A DNA stretch of 64,000 bases, taken from Limnephilus marmoratus (taxonomy: Eukaryota; Arthropoda; Insecta; Trichoptera; Limnephilidae). A model generated the notes under the pieces. It saw only the letters and a program-made list of their open reading frames with translations, ran no database searches and was not told where the DNA came from. The DNA is taken from contig OU862923.1 in NCBI GenBank assembly GCA_917880885.1, forward strand, positions 25,497,770-25,561,769, read 5' to 3'. This document shows, in pieces, positions 22,613 to 32,754 of this stretch (the first letter of the stretch is position 1; each line of letters starts with the position of its first letter). The position numbers and the translations under genes are program-made.

Positions 22613-23634
22613 AAATAAAACAATAACTTTGTAAACATATAATATATTTATACTTTATGCCGACCGGGTTTCGCTTCAACCGTAAAAACCAAAAAAAGAT
22701 AATATTTTTTTTACAAAACTTGGCAAAACGTTTCTACTGTCACACACAGTGCAGTGTTGTTTATCCTATCGATGAAATTATTACGTAGAAAGTTCCGTAT
22801 CTTTAACTTCTGCGGAATTATTCACATTTTTGATGTATGCCCGTATTTCGGCTAGTAATTCCGGGCGAGATATGCAAATCAATAACCGCTTCGAATGATA
22901 ATCTTCCGCTCGGGAAGAAACCCCCAGATAAAACTTTTCTGAGAAATTTGCCTTTTGATATATTGCGAATAACCGTCACCATATTTCACCTTCTCTTAAT
23001 ATTATTTCCAACTAAAGAGTTAATAAATTTCTAAAAATATAGACGCAGAATAATAATCCTGGGCCGTTTAAGATTTCGGTAAACATTTGTTAATATTCCG
23101 TTATGAATCGTTATGTGAAATTTGTATTCTGTTCCGGAAACTAATTGTGCTAAATAATATAATGAAAGCGGAAAACGGATCACATTTCATTCCTAATATT
23201 TCAGATAGATTTACCCATAGACCAGAACATAAAGGTGAGGGGTAGACAACAACTACAGCGGGGCACAGAGCGGGAAGATGACTTTGTGATTCGTCGATAA
23301 CTCAATATGACAGTACATAGGAATCTCGCAATAAAATATCACCATTTAGTTCTTAAAAGTAAACTCTGCTTTAAATGAATAGACCTTTTTACATATTTTT
23401 TACATTCACGCGAAGCCATACCCAATCCCAGCCGGTTCCAAGGAACCGGTATGGGGAGGGGGAAATAATACGCTTTTATCACTTAGGGCAGAGCCACTAA
23501 TATTCATATATCTATGGATTTACCATATTTTTAACTCTGTTCTACAGAAGTATGTGTTCTTGATAACTTCGAGTAGACAAGTAGTCAATAATTTAATACG
23601 CTTCGATCTATGTAATTTCCCCCAGTGTCTATCT
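22613..23634. other. Gene-free stretch, possibly low copy
   Basis: Contains a short perfect palindrome, CCGGTTCCAAGGAACCGG, at about 23431-23448. The plus frame at 22837-23034 has no family resemblance. No repeat partner was seen in the window. Confidence 0.35.
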
Positions 23635-23762
23635 CATCTTCGCGGATGCTTTGCGGAATGTCTTTTTAAGTAAGGGAAGGCGAGGAATTTTTGGGAAGGA
23701 TAAAGGTATGAGGGATGGGTAGGAATCTGGGGATCAATGTGTCTACGAGTGGCATGTGTATT
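23635..23762 (-). mobile_element. S1 copy, 3' half, split by an insertion
   Basis: Matches S1 (GGTATGAGGGATGGGTAGGA; compare 25660-25690). It stops at 23762 and resumes at 24436, where the other half of S1 continues. Confidence 0.65.
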
Positions 23763-24435
23763 AGGGTGGGTCACGACTGTATGAGAAAAAATAATCTTAT
23801 TTTGATTTGTCTTATAGTGATAAAAGGGTGTTAAATGGACATATTAAATCACGTATTTTTTAATAATATTTGGATATCATCTTCTTCCTCCGGATTGACT
23901 TTGAAATTTCATGTAGGTAATACGTAATACCCTTGTTAAATCATAAAAAGATGTTAGAAAAACGATTAAAAATCAACTATTTGTAATAAAACACGAAATA
24001 GCGGGAATATTTTGATTTATTATTAAAAAAGTATATGAATATAATTCAAATCATCTCAAGGCTTCTGAATATTCAAATACAAGCAAAATCCTTCTTACTC
24101 CCAAATTTCAGCATTTTATTTTTTTTATATTTTTTTTTGTTTATTATTATTATTTTGCGAGATTCAATCTTGTTCGTAAATGATTTCATAAAAATATACT
24201 ACATTTGCTATGGAAGATTACAAAAATATGGTTTAGTTTAAAGGATTCGTAGTAACTTTTATGTACACTAGAAATAACCCCCTATTATGAAAATTTTCAA
24301 AATTTTAAAATGAATCCGGAGGAAGATCCTATCAAAAATTTAAAAATTTTTAAACACGTCGTTTTGAACCCATTTGGCACCCTTTTACCGCTCTTAGAAT
24401 TAAAAAATAACATTTTTTTTAAATGACCATCTTAA
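23763..24435. mobile_element. Fold-back DNA element inserted in S1
   Basis: Flanked by the direct repeat TGTGTATT (23755-23762 and 24436-24443). The ends are AGGGTGGGTCACG and, on minus, TTAAGATGGTCA. Subterminal inverted blocks include ATCTTCTTCCTCCGGATT on the left against AATCCGGAGGAAGAT on the right, and AAAAGGGTGTTAAATGG against CCATTTGGCACCCTTTT. It has no transposase. The 8-bp duplication suggests a hAT-type mechanism, though the end sequences are not diagnostic. Confidence 0.7.
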
Positions 24436-24662
24436 TGTGTATTCATCGAGGAGTTGGGTCTAGAGAGTCTCCTACTGTAGAGAACGAAGGATCATTCAAC
24501 CTGTCTCTCCCGATCCAGCCAATCACCAATACCAGAACAAACCTCACCTCATGAACCCATGCACCTTTGCTAATTCACTAAACGTATCGTAACCCGTAGC
24601 AGAAGTGTTGGTTATCCAATGATCACTTCCCAGGACACCGGTGCCCATACCCCTCTCTCAAA
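24436..24662 (-). mobile_element. S1 copy, 5' half, split by an insertion
   Basis: Continues the S1 copy interrupted at 23762: CAAACCTCACCTCATGAACC, then GAAGTGTTGGTTATCCAATG, matching 25735-25830. The open frame at 24641-24979 begins in it and is not a gene. Confidence 0.65.
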
Positions 24663-25517
24663 TTATATTTAAAACGATTTTCTTACTAACACCATACTTA
24701 GGTAAAAAATGTTTTTACCGTACACTAATCAATAATAACATACGAAAATCTCAGTATCGCTTTGGTGAAAGACCACCATACAGAATCGAAAAGTCACTTG
24801 AAATGGTTTTGGCCGATTTGGTGAGCAGATCTAGCTATGTTTTTAGCAAGTATTCATTTACCTATCTCCTTCCCTTCCCAACCCCCTCAACCTCAGTTAC
24901 CTCAGTACCTCAGTTGGGGAAGCCACTGGCTGCAAATAATTGGGAGCAGTTGGTCCTCTTGTGCAGTATTCGCTTTTAAAAAAGTTTTAATTTATCCTCA
25001 TCGGCTTATATTTTCTAAAAAATGCTTTTATTAGGGTTGATTATGTTGGCCAGTTTTTTCACAATATATTAAAAAAATGTAATTTGATCAGTTGTTTGCT
25101 TTCTAAAGCTCTGTCGAAACATTAAACAGACTAATTAGTTCAACTTTGATTCGTAGTCATTTATATCAAGACAAACGAACAAATGTTAACATAAATTGAG
25201 CCCTTGCCTGGAAGCTTACTTGGAAGAATGTTGTATCCGACTATTCAAGTTCCTAGAAAAATTCAAAAACGAAACCAGTTATGTTTCATAACATTTTATG
25301 TTAAAAATACATAAACATACAATTCTTACGAGTTTTAATTGAAAAGTCGTCTAAAAAATGAATTAAACTGGAGTTTATTGCTAAAATACACGCTGAATTT
25401 TTTGAATAATGTTGTATGTAAACACTTTCACATACAACGTTATTCCACAAAACTTTTTTTTTACTCTTCGTACCTAACAGAAAGCTACATGTTCTTTTAA
25501 CATAAATGTACACATTT
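24663..25517. other. Gene-free stretch
   Basis: AT-rich. ACAACGTTATTCCACAAAAC at about 25434 is one of three near-identical words in the next 1.3 kb. No gene is supported; the frame at 24641-24979 shows no family resemblance. Confidence 0.35.
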
Positions 25518-25866
25518 CTTTTTTTTTTACACGAGCTCCACACAGGAGGCCCTGAGAAACATAATTTCCCTCAGAGCCTATGTCATCTTTATGCTCACCT
25601 ATGATGCTGTGTGGAGGGTTTTTTTTAAGGAAAGGAAGGAGAGGAGAGTTCTGGGAAGGAAAAGGGTTTAAGGTGTAGGTAGGAATCTTGGGTTCAGTAT
25701 GTCCTGGTCATCCGCCTTCAAGACCTAGACAAACCTCACCCCATGAACCCGGGCACCCCTGCTTAATCACCAAACGTAGCAAACCACTTGGAGTGACCTA
25801 TGGCAGAGGTGTTGATTATCCAATAAAGGTTCCCGGGGCGGCGGTACTCATTCCCGCCTCCCAAAT
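25518..25866 (-). mobile_element. S1 SINE-like retroelement, well preserved
   Basis: It runs on minus from GGGAGGCGGGAATGAGTACC (near 25860) to an A-run (plus T-run 25518-25529). The 3' part forms a hairpin from GGCTCTGAGGGAAATTATG and TTTCTCAGGGCC. It lacks the central about 100 bases seen in the 7936-8412 copy. The frame at 25688-25924 is spurious. Confidence 0.75.
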
Positions 25867-26080
25867 TAATAGTATCATTGATGTATTTGAGCTTAAAAAG
25901 CGAAAAAACGATGTATATAAATGAAACCATTTACATAGTTCTATATATTGTCTTGAAATCAACATACAACATTATTCCACAAAACTATTTCAACGGCTAA
26001 AAGCAAGCTTAATAATATTTTTTCTTGACAAATTCTACTTTCCTGGATTTTTCAGCTTCTTGGTTTTGAAGACTTTCTAG
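25867..26080. other. Spacer between S1 and LINE
   Basis: Contains the second ACAACATTATTCCACAAAAC word (about 25967). Confidence 0.4.
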
Positions 26081-26658
26081 TTTTTTTTTTTTACGTTAAC
26101 TCCACACAGGAGGCCCTGAGAAAAATAATTTCCCTCAGGGCCTATGTCATCTGGATGCTATGTGGAGGGTCTTTTTGAGGAGAGGAAGGAATGAACATTG
26201 GTCTTGAAGAGACAGATGTTGTAGGAAGGAGGAAACACAGAGGCCGGCAAATCATTCCACAGCCGAGCTGTTGAACACAAGAACGAGTCGAAGAAATGAC
26301 CCGTTCTCATGTGGCAAATGTCAACTGTGTACAAATGTTGGGCACGCGTTTGGCGTGTTTCCCGACTATGCACCGGTGCCGAAGGGATCAATGATGCTAG
26401 TTCCTCGGAGCATCTTCCATTGTAATACCGGTAGAACAAGGATAGCATTCCCACCCGACGCCTGTGCTCTAAAGATTGCAATCCGTCTGTTAAGATGGGA
26501 GAATCTATCAAACGGACTGCCCGTTTCTGCACAGAGTCGAGGGAATTTTTCAGGTATTTTGGTGCAGGTAGCTTCAGGTAGTTGAAGCCATAAGACGTTC
26601 GTTTTCTCCATTTATTCCCATAAATTAAACCATGCGCCGTGATTTTGATAAATGGCAT
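26081..26658 (-). pseudogene. LINE 3' end with reverse transcriptase C-terminus
   Basis: The minus frame at 26158-26658 reads LDSVQKRAVRLIDSPILTDG, then LEHRRRVGMLSLFYRYYNGR, CSEELASLIPSAPVHSRET, SFLCSTARLWNDLPASVFPP and FKTNVHSFL. This is the post-thumb tail of a jockey-like LINE family common in insects. The catalytic domain is gone. After the stop a short 3' part forms the hairpin GGCCCTGAGG...TCAGGGCC and ends in an A-run (26081-26092 on plus). That terminal part is shared with S1. A fragment of the same family is at 6586 and another at 54958. Confidence 0.8.
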
Positions 26659-27036
26659 TATACAACATTATTCCACAAAACAAACTTTAAAAGGCTGCAA
26701 CAGGCCTAAAAAAATGTTCATTATCATAATTCCTTCCGTAAAAGATGCTTTTTAATGAGCCCAACATAACATTATTTCATCAATAACTCAACATTGATAA
26801 TTTTGTTGGATACGACATTATTTCGGCTCAATTAATGCCTTTAAATAAGTTGATGTTTTCATTGAAACGCTGTTTTACAAAATTTGGTTCGTGGCACTAT
26901 GTAATTTATCACTTTATTTTTACAATTTATTTGCGTTTTCTGCTTCGTGTGAACGACTTGCGCTTAATTCATGTTCCTCAATTATTTCTGAAATTTTGCC
27001 AACGCTTATAAAATGAAATTTAAAAATATATGTACC
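26659..27036. other. Gene-free AT-rich stretch
   Basis: Opens with the third ACAACATTATTCCACAAAAC word (26664). Related shorter words, AACATTATTTC and GACATTATTTC, occur at about 26766 and 26810. This suggests a decayed tandem array invaded by S1 and the LINE. Confidence 0.35.
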
Positions 27037-27081
27037 TATATAATGAATAACAGATCACTTTGTATAAACCACTATATTATA

Positions 27082-27131
27082 AACAATATCTACATGTTTC
27101 GATAACAATGTTATCTTCATCAGGATATGTT
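27082..27131 (-). ncRNA. Hammerhead-ribozyme-like motif H3a (left arm)
   Basis: Mirror of H3b on the minus strand, with identical core, stem II and stem I because the arms are identical here. See 27155-27204 for the pairing. Confidence 0.5.
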
Positions 27132-27154
27132 AATTATTAATAACAATTATTATT

Positions 27155-27204
27155 AACATATCCTGATGAAGATAACATTGTTATCGAAACATGTAGATAT
27201 TGTT
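27155..27204 (+). ncRNA. Hammerhead-ribozyme-like motif H3b (right arm)
   Basis: Order on plus: AACATATC (stem I 5' strand), CTGATGA, extra A, GATAAC, ATT loop, GTTATC (stem II, 6 bp), GAA, ACATGT (self-complementary stem III), A as H17, then GATAT-T-GTT, which pairs with AACATATC over 8 bp with one bulged T. All invariant hammerhead core bases are present. Stem III can form only between two copies. The extra base between A9 and stem II departs from the usual consensus. Confidence 0.55.
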
Positions 27205-27447
27205 TATAATATAGTGGTTTATACAGAGTGATCTGTTATTCATTATATAATTAATGATGCCACAAAGTAATTTTGCGAAGTTTGAAGAAGTATATATGTA
27301 CCTGTTTATTTTTTCTATGTACGAAAATACTATTAAATCTATTACTATTTTAATGTATTGGTTTTACACTCAGCTGGGCGTTTTAGAACAGAATTATGTG
27401 AGTTATCTATAAGTATAAAAAGTAATGTGAAACTTATAAAGAATTGA

Positions 27448-27640
27448 ACCCGTTCTTTGCTTAAACCCACTTCATTTTAATTTATATTTGTCGACCGGTT
27501 TCGGTTAACCTCAACCTTCCTCAGGACAATAAACATATACATAAGTTTATGTGCTTATTGTCCTGAGGTTGAGGTCAACCGAAACCTGTCGACAAATATA
27601 AATCAAAATAAAATGGTTTTAAACAAAGAACTTCTTTCAT
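27448..27640. repeat. Inverted repeat flanking and containing hammerhead-like motifs
   Basis: The left arm carries TTAATTTATATTTGTCGACC and the right arm its inverted copy (CGACAAATATAAATCAAAAT then AAAATGGTTTTAAACAAAG). The arms have diverged more than at 27037. The left (minus) ribozyme-like core is intact; the right one has lost A9 and part of stem II. Confidence 0.75.
27482..27533 (-). ncRNA. Hammerhead-ribozyme-like motif H4
   Basis: On minus: TTTATTGTC, CTGAGGA, extra A, GGTT, a 6-base loop, AACC, GAA, ACCGGT, C, GACAAATATAAA. Stem I pairs TTGTC with GACAA and continues AT/AT after a bulged A. Stem II is 4 bp. Stem III is the palindrome ACCGGU, and the cleavage triplet would be the classical GUC. 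The plus-strand partner at 27563-27590 is degenerate. Confidence 0.55.
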
Positions 27641-28354
27641 TCTGTATGATGTCAAGCCACAAAATATTTGTTTTCTTCGATAATTTGAAACTTATGTAAA
27701 AACTGAATATGTAAGACTTGTAATGCCACAATTTGTAAGGCGGTTATATGTAGGTACCAGACCTGACGGCTCACTAGCAAACACCGCCACCGAAAAATCT
27801 AACTTACTAGGCAATAATATAGAGGAAAATTCGACCCTCGATGTTGAAAATTTATTGCTATCTCATTCTCTTGCAGGCTAAAGCTTGTTGATGTATGCAT
27901 TTGTCTCTTTTTAGAGCTTCCGTTTCATCGAATTTCAAACCACATTTCAAAAATGAAAAAGTTCTCAAATTGATAATTGGTAAGTACAGTGGCGGCCGCT
28001 GCCCTGAAAACGTGGTGGTTCACTCCGTAACAATGAGATAACGATTACTAAGCAACATTGGGTAAAAATGATTCCACTTGTCTTATTTGGAGATAAGGTC
28101 TATTTTAAGCTGTTTTCGAAGTGCGAAAACTTCTACATATCGGATTTTAATTAAAATTTTAAATTTTTTGAACAGATCTTTTTTCTGTACTAAGAAAATA
28201 GAAACACAATACAATTTTTTCGTAAATAAATCTTAAATTTCAACCCAAAAAACTCTTTTTTTACAATATTTAATTTATTTTAATAAAATAAATTTGAAAT
28301 AGTGTAAGAAGAATATACGACGCAAATGTGAATGGTAGAAGAAGTCAAGACCGA
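27641..28354. other. Gene-free stretch with one shared repeat
   Basis: Apart from the piece at 27855-27965, this is AT-rich, unrecognised DNA. Confidence 0.35.
27855..27965 (+). repeat. Fragment of the 228-bp repeat found at 50.8-51.2 kb
   Basis: CTATCTCATTCTCTTGCAGG, then GATGTATGCATTTGTCTC and TTTTTAGAGC, align with 50880-50945 and 51120-51180. This shows the unit is dispersed and not only tandem. Confidence 0.7.
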
Positions 28355-28415
28355 GTTATTTGGCGGTCCGGCCTCTCTGCCTACCCCTGCGAGGAAACGG
28401 CGTGATGGTTGGTTA
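28355..28415 (+). repeat. Fragment of a common lepidopteran-type repeat
   Basis: TCTGCCTACCCCTGCGAGG followed by AAACGGCGTGATG resembles an abundant butterfly/moth interspersed word. The assignment rests on recall. Confidence 0.4.
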
Positions 28416-30394
28416 GATAGTTTTATATTTCATTATAAACAGGATACAAACAGTATTTATAAACAATGTATAAACAGCACGAGGGCAAAATTGTCGTTTC
28501 CTATAAAAAAATTGAATTCCTTAATGATCTGCGTTTTATAAATTAAAACACCAATCAATAAAAAAGCAAATACATGTAAAATTTAGGTATTTGCTGTACC
28601 TTTTGATTTAAAAAAGAATTATTCAATTTGGTTAAGTATTTTTGCTTTAAATCCAAATTTAAGTTTGTATGATAAAGGCCGCTGGGTGGCACACCGATAT
28701 AGCTTAATTTTTCATACATGTGGGCGGCATTGCGCGCTGGCGATGTTTGGGATATTCGATACAAAAACATAATTCGTTCCGTTTGCAATCGGCCTGCACA
28801 CCGGGGACAGGGTAACTTCGCGCGGAACTTTGAGAATTTGCTCTCCCTGATTCATATTATATTAGGCATTATATTGGTATGTGATATTTTTAATGAGATT
28901 CATAGATTTTATATTTTTCGGTAAGATATTATAGAGTAATTTTAGACGATATAATTTACCAGTGCTGCACACAAACACACTGTTCAACCAGCCGCCCTTG
29001 GGTAAGTAGCTCACCAATATATTTTTATGTATTTTTATGTGCATCCATTTGCGCCCAAATTATTAATTAAATTAATTAAATTAATCCATAAAATGCACAC
29101 AATGTATTCATTTTTATTTGTATGTGTGAAACTCTTATTCAAATTTTAAAATAACAAATAAAATACAAATTTCGTACTAATATTGACGGATGCCTTTAAC
29201 ATAATAGCCAAACAATATGTCCATTACACAAAAACCGTCATTTTAATGTATTAATAAAGTAAAATGTACGATACTTTACAGCAATTTGAATGTGTGTAAA
29301 ATTGGATAACCAATAACCATCACAACATAGTTAAACTGCCCCCATGTACTTTTAAAACAAATATATATAATCTTCTCCATATTTTTTTAGTGTATAACTG
29401 TTTTATGGAGAACCTGAATAAAATAAATAAACTGTCCAGCGAACGCGATCATAATTATCATTGGTGAAAATTAAAAATAATACCAGAATTGGTGTCGCGA
29501 AACTGCGACTCCACTGTAAATTGGCGTTAAGTGCTGCAGAGCAAAGCCTATGCAACCCTCAAAGGACCAGTCCCGAAACTACGTGATTGCTAAGTTATAC
29601 GGGACGATTAAATAGCATACACTCGCAAAACCTGATGGATAGTCAGTCGATAGTTCAGATCTGTGCTTTTGGAAAATTAGATAAGGCCAGATTGTAAAAA
29701 GAAAATAGGACTCACCGTTGCAGATGGGGCCTCGCTGATCTCCAGTTTGTGGTGTACACTTCACGATGTTTAATTTAAAAATCGCAATATTCTTATATCA
29801 AGAGGTTATAATACATGCACCCTGTTTAAGTTGTTATTTTGCACTGAGCAGCAAAGCACACTGTCACCTCTCCAAAGTTGAGTACTTTCTTGCAACAATT
29901 TTTATGGTGACATTTAGGATGGAAAGATTAGGAAGTGGGATAACTTCAGCATTTTGACATATGCTACCTACCAATTCTGCGAATGCAATACCCAATCAAT
30001 CCCATATAAAAAATGCCCGAACAAGAATGATACATTTGGTGAGACTCACAATACACCTTGACCATAATAATCACTCAGCAAATCACATGAGAGCGAATTT
30101 TAATAAAGCTCGTTATGTATTAATCAAATAATTATTTTAGTTTGTGTGCTACGCGTATATTGTAAATATTATTTTGCGAGTACAGTCATTTTAAACGGAA
30201 ATCAATATCAAAATGTTTTGATTAATGTTCATTACAACTTCCTGTTCATAATTAATTTGTTAACCCTTGCAGCCATTTCCACCTCACATTTCAAGTCGAT
30301 ATTACTAAAAGTAGTCTGTCAAAATAATACCACGATATAATTTAAAACGGTTTATAAAAACGCATCACTTTGTATTTTTGCGCAGTGCCCGAAC
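28416..30394. other. Gene-free stretch
   Basis: AT-rich, with scattered small frames that show no family resemblance. Nothing specific is recognised. Confidence 0.35.
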
Positions 30395-30510
30395 CAGTAT
30401 TGGAAGTGGTGAGAGGAAGAAGATGAGAGAAGATAGTGGAATATTGTGAAGTTCCCTGATCTTTAGATCTGGTCTCCTAAGCACGGCTGAAGAGACATCA
30501 AATAATTATT
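30395..30510. repeat. Degraded S2 SINE body
   Basis: GAGGAAGAAGATGAGAGAAG, then CCCTGATCTTTAGATCTGGT and CTCCTAAGCACGGCTGAAG, follow the order seen at 13370-13440 and 57460-57520. Confidence 0.45.
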
Positions 30511-30806
30511 TAAGGAGGATAGAGTTTTCAAAAATCTTTTTATTACAAAAATGAATTTTTTTTTAAAATTGGTTTAAGGAGAAACGAACCGACTTTTCTG
30601 CGTCTATATATAGACAAAAATATTTTTTTTTATTATCTCCAAAGAGTATCATTTTTGTACCTTTCTGCGTTTATATAAAGACATCGATTTTTTTTTTATT
30701 TTAATTTCTCTTCTTCAATGATACAATAATACATGTTTACCCCTGGGGTACGAACAACTACAATAGAGGTGCAGTGCAAACATGACTACATAACACATAC
30801 AAATAC

Positions 30807-30973
30807 TAGTGTCCAACCGAAACAGGATTTTCCACCGAAACCGAAACCGAATCTTCGGTAGCTGTCTCAGTTTCGGCCGAAACCGAAACTTTTTTAGGCA
30901 TGTTAAAAATCTATTGTGTACTGAAATTTGGCATATTTTTACACGTGTACAGACAGTTAACATGTGTTAAATG

Positions 30974-31008
<35 letters not shown>

Positions 31009-31295
31009 CAGTAATTGAAGTATGTGATAATTTTTTTTTTTGATATTACTAAAAATTATCAAGCACGTTAACTACTTCTAAACAAAAATTTGTCAATAAT
31101 CAAAACATTATAAAGGAAAGACCTCATTAATTAAGTATTTTAATTTAAATAGCGTTTACATTCACAACATTCTTAAGACTAATTTTACCATTTATTGAGA
31201 TCTTTTGTCGAGTTTCGGTTCGGCAGAAAATCTGCCGAAACCGAAACTGACTGACTAGATTTTTTTGCCGAAACCGAACCTTCGGTCGGTCACTA
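30807..31295. mobile_element. hAT-like MITE with perfect 8-bp target duplication
   Basis: The octamer ACAAATAC flanks both sides (30799-30806 and 31296-31303). The ends are TAGTGTCCAACCGAA and, on minus, TAGTGACCGACCGAA. Subterminal blocks repeat TTTCGGTTTCGGC-type words in both orientations. There is a 29-base A-run inside and no transposase. The termini match those of the larger element at 55110-56801. Confidence 0.85.
30980..31008 (+). repeat. Poly(A) run
   Basis: About 29 uninterrupted A bases inside the hAT-like MITE. It may mark an old retrotransposed insert. Confidence 0.9.
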
Positions 31296-31303
31296 ACAAA
31301 TAC

Positions 31304-31824
31304 ACTACTTAAGAGCTAGGTTTTAGAAGTTTTTAATGCATTTTGATAGTATACATGAAAATTCGAAATCAAAAATGCTGATATTGTAGAAGCCTGTCAG
31401 TTATTTCAAATGAAATTTTCAATATAATGTTTAGTTTTCACATATTTACAAAATCCTACCCGTTTTCTAGGGGATACATTTGGTTTCCGAGATTCCTGTG
31501 GATGCCAAAACACGAAATTAACTGTGCACAAACCTTCCACAGAATTCTAACACTCCAATAATTTTCATATTTTAGTTACATCTATTGAAATCCCTTGCTG
31601 TGTTTCATCCAGAAATAATGTTTCTGATCGTTCATATGAAAACAAACCTGTTGATCGTAGATTCACTAAAGCGTATCAGTTTTTAGGCTTAGAAAGCAAC
31701 CACCTTCCTCAACTGATGGCGCGTTAGTTAATATCCGGATGAATGTGCCGTTTTATTATTTATTTATTTATTAACGCCCCATTTAGACTTTTACGTGACA
31801 TTTTATTACATAAGATATCATTAT
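31304..31824. other. Gene-free stretch
   Basis: At 31757-31800, TTTATTTATTTATTAACGCC then CCATTTAGACTTTTACGTGA resembles the 3' end of the LINE at 47756 (TTTTCAACGTCCTGATGGGC then TTTTACATGACA). It is probably a LINE 3' scrap. The rest is unrecognised. Confidence 0.4.
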
Positions 31825-32385
31825 GATCATCATTACATAGTATAAAATGAAGTCGCTCGAAATGTATGTGCGCGTTAATCTTTTAAACTACGCAACGGAT
31901 TTTCATACGGTTTTCACCAATAGATAGAGTGATTAAAGAGGAATGTTATAATACATGACATGTATTATAACATTCCTCTTTAATCACTCTATCTATTGGT
32001 GAAAACCGTATGAAAATCCGTTGCGTAGTGTAAATTATATCAGAGAAAAGCTGCGAAATTTAAGGAAAACATATTTTTGTATGATTTAAAACGGATGGCG
32101 GGCCGTACTATAAGTCACTTTTGAAATTCGTTCTACGGAAGAAATTGGAAAATAGATGTCCTAGAGTAAGTAGGTATATGATTTGAATTATTTTATTTGA
32201 TGAAGTCGCTCAAAATGTATAAAAATGCTTATTAAGTAGAGAAAAATCGAGAAATTCAAATATTCAATTCAGGCAGCGGGCAGCGGGAAGCGGGCAGCTG
32301 GCAAGCGGGTGGTGTGGATTTTATAAAGGTTGGGTAATGGCTTTGTGTTCGTTAGCCACAGCAACGTGTGGCCGGGTCTGCAACT
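31825..32385 (+). mobile_element. Nonautonomous Helitron relic, copy 1
   Basis: Shares with 63078-63591: AAAATGAAGTCGCTC, ACGCAACGGATTTTCATACG, GGCGGGCCGTACTATA and GCGGGCAGCTGGCAAGCGGG. It ends GCCACAGCAACGTGTGGC followed by CGGGTCTG. The terminal CTAG has decayed to CAACTAAT. A second AAGTCGCTCAAAATGTATA lies mid-element, pointing to internal rearrangement. It holds a perfect palindrome at 31888-32028. Confidence 0.75.
31888..32028. repeat. Perfect 141-bp palindrome (70-bp arms, 1-bp spacer)
   Basis: Arms 31888-31957 and 31959-32028 are exact complements by eye. In the sister Helitron the sequence runs straight through at this point (ATACATG then TAAATTATAT), so the right arm is an extra inverted copy inserted after ATACATG. 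Confidence 0.9.
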
Positions 32386-32754
32386 AATTATGTAGAAAAA
32401 TATAGATATTTTAAATGGCTTGCCGATCTTTACCCATATTGAGGTGTTAGGCTCAAAATGGCATTGTTCACAAGTAAATCAACAGTATTTTGGATTTATC
32501 TTGATTACCTACCGAATTATTTGAGGGAATTGTTAGAGAAATTATTTTTGGACTTTACAAAACAAAGAATTTATGGAAATGAGTCTCTGAAAAGGTGAGC
32601 TTTTAGTTTGGATCAAAATTCTGTTGAGCAGGTCACGCACCTCAATTTCATAAGAAATTCATTACAACTTTTTGGGCCGGGTCCTCCGAATGCAGTATCA
32701 CTAGTATTCGGATTGCGCTTAGGTTTTTTGAAGTTTTTTTCTTTCTGAAGAACT
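32386..32754. other. Gene-free stretch
   Basis: AT-rich, with nothing recognised. It lies between the Helitron and the A-tail of the LINE. Confidence 0.35.

Larger units (their letters stand above)
27037..27249. repeat. 98-bp inverted repeat around a 17-bp spacer
   Basis: Arms 27037-27134 and 27152-27249 are complementary over their full length with one mismatch by eye. Each arm contains a complete hammerhead-like motif pointing away from the centre. The outer part carries GTGGTTTATACAGAGTGATC. It could be a fold-back insertion or an inverted dimer of a ribozyme-bearing retroelement. Confidence 0.9.

Noticed and set aside
25688..25924. Plus frame resembling the one at 63769
   Set aside because: Both are the same stretch of the S1 repeat read on the non-transcribed strand; not a conserved protein.
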